A DNA stretch of 6,999 nucleotides from Sulfurovum sp. (lineage in GTDB: Bacteria; Campylobacterota; Campylobacteria; Campylobacterales; Sulfurovaceae): NCBI GenBank assembly GCA_027029065.1, contig JALVGO010000277.1:1-6999 (forward strand), in the 5' to 3' direction. Under the pieces are notes generated by a model. That model saw only the letters and a list, made by a program, of their open reading frames with translations, ran no database searches and was not told the DNA's origin. This document shows positions 4,766 through 6,999 of this stretch, piece by piece. The first letter of the stretch is position 1. The number at the start of each line of letters is the position of its first letter. Position numbers and translations under genes: made by a program.

Positions 4766-4820
4766 CTTTAGGGAGTATTTTTTTACTTTAGGGAGTATGG
4801 TTAGGACTTACTCCCTAAAG
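4766..4820 (-). promoter_or_regulatory. Probable Rep B operator: repeated CTTTAGGGAGTA
   Basis: CTTTAGGGAGTAT occurs at 4766-4778 and 4786-4798 (20 bp apart). The reverse complement TACTCCCTAAAG at 4809-4820 makes a perfect 12-bp inverted repeat with the second copy. The group begins 7 bp ahead of the Rep B start. The core TTTAGGGA resembles the iteron core TTTAGTGA, as expected when Rep dimers repress their own gene at half-iteron sites. No clear -10 box is seen. Confidence 0.6.
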
Positions 4821-4835
4821 TGACAATATTTTTAT

Positions 4836-5025
4836 TTTAGTGACCTTATGAAATTATAGTCACTTAATACTTTAGTGACCCTTATTGTAAATAGGTAACA
4901 AAATATTTTAGGGACAAAAAAAATCATTTAGTGACAATATCAATAATTAGGACACTAATACTCGTATTTGGTCACTAAATTCGTAATATTTGGTCACTAA
5001 ATTCGTAATATTTGGTCACTAAAGT
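4836..5025. repeat. Origin iterons of unit B, both orientations
   Basis: The core GTCACTAAA occurs at 4971-4979, 4993-5001 and 5015-5023 in a 22-bp tandem array; units begin ATTTGGTCACTAAA and end TTCGTAAT. The reverse core TTTAGTGAC occurs at 4836-4844, 4871-4879 and 4927-4935 with irregular spacing. Degenerate copies lie near 4858 and 4951. This fills the gene-free stretch 4759-5144, which is very AT-rich. It is the likely Rep B replication origin and differs in sequence from the unit A iterons. Confidence 0.85.
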
Positions 5026-5046
5026 ATTTCTTAAAGTTCCCATTTT

Positions 5047-5063
5047 ATGGGCATTTAAGGCAC
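5047..5063. other. Conserved 17-bp origin-side motif (unit B)
   Basis: ATGGGCATTTAAGGCAC matches 1692-1708 in unit A with one change, again between the iterons and the 3' end of mob. Here its ATGGG also pairs with CCCAT at 5039-5043. TTTTTCACA follows at 5064-5072 and resembles a DnaA box only weakly. Confidence 0.5.
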
Positions 5064-5110
5064 TTTTTCACATACCTATAACTACTCTTTGTAATTATTT
5101 TTTATAAAAA

Positions 5111-5118
5111 GGGGGGGG
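5111..5118. repeat. G8 homopolymer downstream of mob copy 2
   Basis: Eight consecutive G lie in an otherwise A/T-rich stretch, 26 bp beyond the relaxase stop codon and 2 bp outside the long repeat. Unit A has no such tract at the same place. It is prone to slippage in replication and sequencing. It is not in a coding region, so no protein phase variation is implied. Confidence 0.8.
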
Positions 5119-5124
5119 AAACTC

Positions 5125-5152
5125 CAAAAAGAGAGGGCAGATTTTTACCTGC
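5125..5152 (-). terminator. Terminator overlapping the end of mob copy 2
   Basis: This has the same stem as in copy 1: minus-strand GCAGGT-AAAA-ATCTGC at 5137-5152, which includes the TAA stop and is followed by CCTCTCTTTTT. One base in the tail differs from copy 1, leaving the stem unchanged. Confidence 0.5.
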
Positions 5153-6533
5153 TCATACCACCTCTTGACCTCGATTTGTCTTTAGTCTTGGATTGGGCTT
5201 TGAACTCTTTAACGGATCGATCCCTTTCTGGTTGCTGCAACTTCCTGAAAAAGTCTTTGACCTTATCCGCTGCCTTACCCAGAGAGTTAAATACCGATTT
5301 GGCATCTTTGATAAATCCTCTAACCGATTGCTCCCTCTCTCTTAGTCGTGTATAAAGGCTATTGGCTTGGGTCATTGTGATCTTGAAGCCTACAACCTCT
5401 TTTTTCAAGACCCCTTTGGTTATCGGCTCCGCCTCTTGGTCAAGGAACTCTTTAAGCAGCAGCTCCGATCCGTAATCGCTTAACAGCCTCTCGGCTCTCC
5501 ACTTTAGCTGCTCCTCACCCGGAAAGGATATGCCGTTATTCAGCTCTGCAACCATCCGTAAATCGATTTTAGAGCCGTTAGCCATACTCTGACCCTCTTT
5601 AGGGCTTATTTTGGCTTCTAAGGCTTTATTTTGCTCAATTAGGGCATCGATCCTCTCTTCTTGGTCAAGTATGATCTCTCGATACTGCTCCAGCTTCTCA
5701 TCTTTGGCGTTGTCTCTCCTAAGATCCTTTCGGAGATCCTCGATCTGCTCTTTGAGATCCTCGATCGTGAGATCCTTGGCTTTGATCTTCTCTTTGAGCT
5801 GCTTATTCTCGGCTTCCAGCCGTGCATAATCTTCCCGATTAGCTCCATTCGCCTTTAACTCTTGCCGGAGATCGGCTATCTCCTGCTTGAGATCCTTGAC
5901 CTTTGCCAATTCTTGGCGTTTAGCCTCTTTGTAGGCTTTGTGATCCAGCCTTACGGCTTTGCTTCCTCGCTTCCCCCGCTCCATTCCCAATACCTCGGCT
6001 GTGAGGTCTTGGAGCTTGGATAGGCGTTCTCGGTTCATTGCCTTTAGTTCGGGGTTCTCTCTCTTTTGGCGTTCGGTCAATCCTTTGCGGTAGAGCTGCT
6101 GCCCTGTCTGCCGGTCCAGTGTAAAAAAAGTAATGTGGGCGTGGAGGTTGTATTGAGGCACTCCCCGCTCGTTGATATGTCCTTCATCTCGATGTATGGC
6201 GATCTGTACACCGGTAAATCCTGTCTCTTTCTCAATCGCCCTGGTGAGTCGCTGCACATCTTCCAAAGTGTGCTCTTTGTTCAGATTGACAACGGCTTCC
6301 CACACATAGCTTTTAGCCTTGAGTGGCTGACCGAATTTCTGCCGGTAGTTCTCTCTCGCTTCGGTGTAAAGATCGGAGATCATTTTGGAGGCTTCACCGG
6401 CAGAGCGATCCACTTCATTTTGGAGTCTGTATTCTGCCGGCAGAAGATAATCGGGTTCCCGATCTTCTGACCGGTCATTGTGAGCCAAGCCACCTTTGGC
6501 AGCCTTGGCGAAATTGATCGATGCTTTAGCCAT
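5145..6533 (-). CDS. mob: MobV-like relaxase (Mob_Pre family), copy 2
   Basis: This is a second intact 462-residue relaxase, from the ATG at 6531-6533 with AAAGGAGA upstream. The catalytic half is identical to copy 1: HNDR at 18-21, HRDEG at 114-118 and NLHAHI at 129-134. The coiled-coil region is also unchanged up to residue 296. Six substitutions fall in the C-terminal third (A297, M327, A329, Q366, M387, A422), mostly conservative, and no frame is broken. Both copies therefore look functional and should act on the identical oriT of either unit. The internal Shine-Dalgarno and Met317 are kept (5583-5600). Having two complete relaxases on one small plasmid is redundant, which supports recent fusion of two plasmids or a false assembly join. 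Confidence 0.9.
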   Translation of the reverse strand: MAKASINFAKAAKGGLAHNDRSEDREPDYLLPAEYRLQNEVDRSAGEASKMISDLYTEARENYRQKFGQPLKAKSYVWEAVVNLNKEHTLEDVQRLTRAIEKETGFTGVQIAIHRDEGHINERGVPQYNLHAHITFFTLDRQTGQQLYRKGLTERQKRENPELKAMNRERLSKLQDLTAEVLGMERGKRGSKAVRLDHKAYKEAKRQELAKVKDLKQEIADLRQELKANGANREDYARLEAENKQLKEKIKAKDLTIEDLKEQIEDLRKDLRRDNAKDEKLEQYREIILDQEERIDALIEQNKALEAKISPKEGQSMANGSKIDLRMVAELNNGISFPGEEQLKWRAERLLSDYGSELLLKEFLDQEAEPITKGVLKKEVVGFKITMTQANSLYTRLREREQSVRGFIKDAKSVFNSLGKAADKVKDFFRKLQQPERDRSVKEFKAQSKTKDKSRSRGGMSR

Positions 6534-6552
6534 CGTCTCTCCTTTGTGCAGC

Positions 6553-6654
6553 ACCCTTGCGGTCAAACAAAGCGCAGTATCAATACCTTTAGGTTTGATA
6601 ATGCGCACTATCAAACCTAAAAGGTTCTTGTGCGAAAAATTATACCGCAAGGGT
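6553..6654 (-). other. oriT: Probable oriT, copy 2
   Basis: This is identical to 3199-3300. The outer 11-bp arms are at 6553-6563 and 6644-6654. The inner hairpin arms are at 6585-6600 and 6609-6625, with minus-strand loop GTGCGCAT. It lies in the same orientation as copy 1, so site-specific or homologous recombination between the two would separate the units. Confidence 0.72.
6639..6644 (-). promoter_or_regulatory. Probable -10 box of mob, copy 2
   Basis: TATAAT on the minus strand is in the same position relative to mob and oriT as the box at 3285-3290. Its context is identical, so both relaxase genes should be expressed and controlled alike. Confidence 0.55.
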
Positions 6655-6919
6655 ATTAATTTTTGATGAGCTGCACTGACGGCAGCAGATACACAGCCGC
6701 AGCTGTGTGGTTACTCCAAAAGAAAATTTTTGAGATGAAAATAGGCTTTATAGATTACTACTGAATAGCAAAAATATAAATAGAAATGAGAAACTGAACA
6801 GAAATAAAATCTCACACCTATAACAGTGCTGACGACTTGAATTTTCGGTTCAGTCTCTGCGGAGTTATCAACCGCATTAAATAACTACGATAAATAATAA
6901 AAAAAGTGAGGTAATACCT
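6655..6919 (+). other. Non-coding leader upstream of the 22-aa peptide (copy 2)
   Basis: This is identical to 3301-3565 and I see no gene in it. The 7-bp hairpin is at 6691-6708. The longer stem pairs 6788-6799 with 6848-6857. The base-paired element CGCATTAA starts at 6873. Confidence 0.4.
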
Positions 6920-6988
6920 ATGAAAAAATTAATTAATGCGATTATCCTGTATCTGATTAAGAAAATCATTGACTGGTTATTTAGTTGA
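6920..6988 (+). CDS. 22-aa amphipathic peptide, possible type I toxin (copy 2)
   Basis: This is identical in sequence to 3566-3634 and, on a circular molecule, the same gene as 48-116. Here the whole upstream leader is present. The Shine-Dalgarno hairpin is at 6909-6919, and CGCATTAA (6873-6880) is complementary to TTAATGCG (6933-6940). The stop TGA is at 6986-6988. The downstream hairpin is cut by the contig end and continues at 121-138. Confidence 0.6.
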   Translation: MKKLINAIILYLIKKIIDWLFS

Positions 6989-6999
6989 GTTTCGGACAC

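Larger units (their letters stand above)
5121..6999. repeat. Long direct repeat, copy 2 (mob-oriT-peptide module)
   Basis: This is the second copy of the 1879-bp block at 1767-3645, in the same orientation. On a circle its right end continues into base 128. The substitutions relative to copy 1 all lie in 5121-5739, and 5740-6999 is identical to copy 1. Two such direct repeats 3354 bp apart can recombine to release circles of 3518 bp and 3354 bp, each with one rep and one mob. Confidence 0.97.

Noticed and set aside
5064..5072. DnaA box TTTTTCACA
   Set aside because: It has two mismatches to the usual box and no counterpart in unit A.

Overview
This window reads as a small mobilizable plasmid, or two closely related ones joined. 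It carries no chromosomal genes, rRNA or tRNA. The last 127 bases (6873-6999) repeat the first 127 exactly, as expected of a circular contig with a fixed assembler overlap, so the circle would be 6872 bp. The host cannot be named firmly. AT-rich intergenic DNA, T-rich stretches ahead of TATAAT-like boxes and the Rep_3 plus MobV plasmid plan fit a Campylobacterota host (Sulfurovum- or Sulfurimonas-like), but that is an inference of moderate to low confidence.

The layout is two complete 'rep + mob' units in head-to-tail order. Unit A (128-3645) holds, on the minus strand, iterons (1600-1670), a Rep_3-type initiator (611-1540), a 119-aa protein (255-614), a 39-aa one-helix membrane protein (143-262) and a MobV-like relaxase (1791-3179). 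Behind these lie an oriT-like nested inverted repeat (3199-3300) and, on the plus strand, a 22-aa amphipathic peptide gene (3566-3634). Unit B (3646-6999) has the same order with a different, AT-richer Rep_3 initiator (3982-4758), different iterons (4836-5025), a 59-aa protein (3789-3968) and a 38-aa membrane protein (3680-3796). Its relaxase, oriT and peptide gene (5145-6988) are nearly identical to those of unit A.

The replication halves are old, diverged homologues. The mob/oriT/peptide half is a 1879-bp direct repeat (1767-3645 and 5121-6999). About 22 substitutions lie in its first 619 bp and none in the remaining 1260 bp. Either two co-resident plasmids of 3518 and 3354 bp recombined into a cointegrate, or an assembler walked through a shared repeat and joined two separate circles. 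The sequence alone cannot decide.

The expected working is as follows. Each Rep binds its iterons to start replication and represses its own operon through a half-iteron operator. MobV nicks oriT and is transcribed from a TATAAT box inside that structure. The 22-aa peptide resembles type I toxin peptides and has a Shine-Dalgarno buried in RNA structure, so it may be a stability module. The two small genes behind each rep are conserved in order and 8-nt overlap but have no function I recognise.
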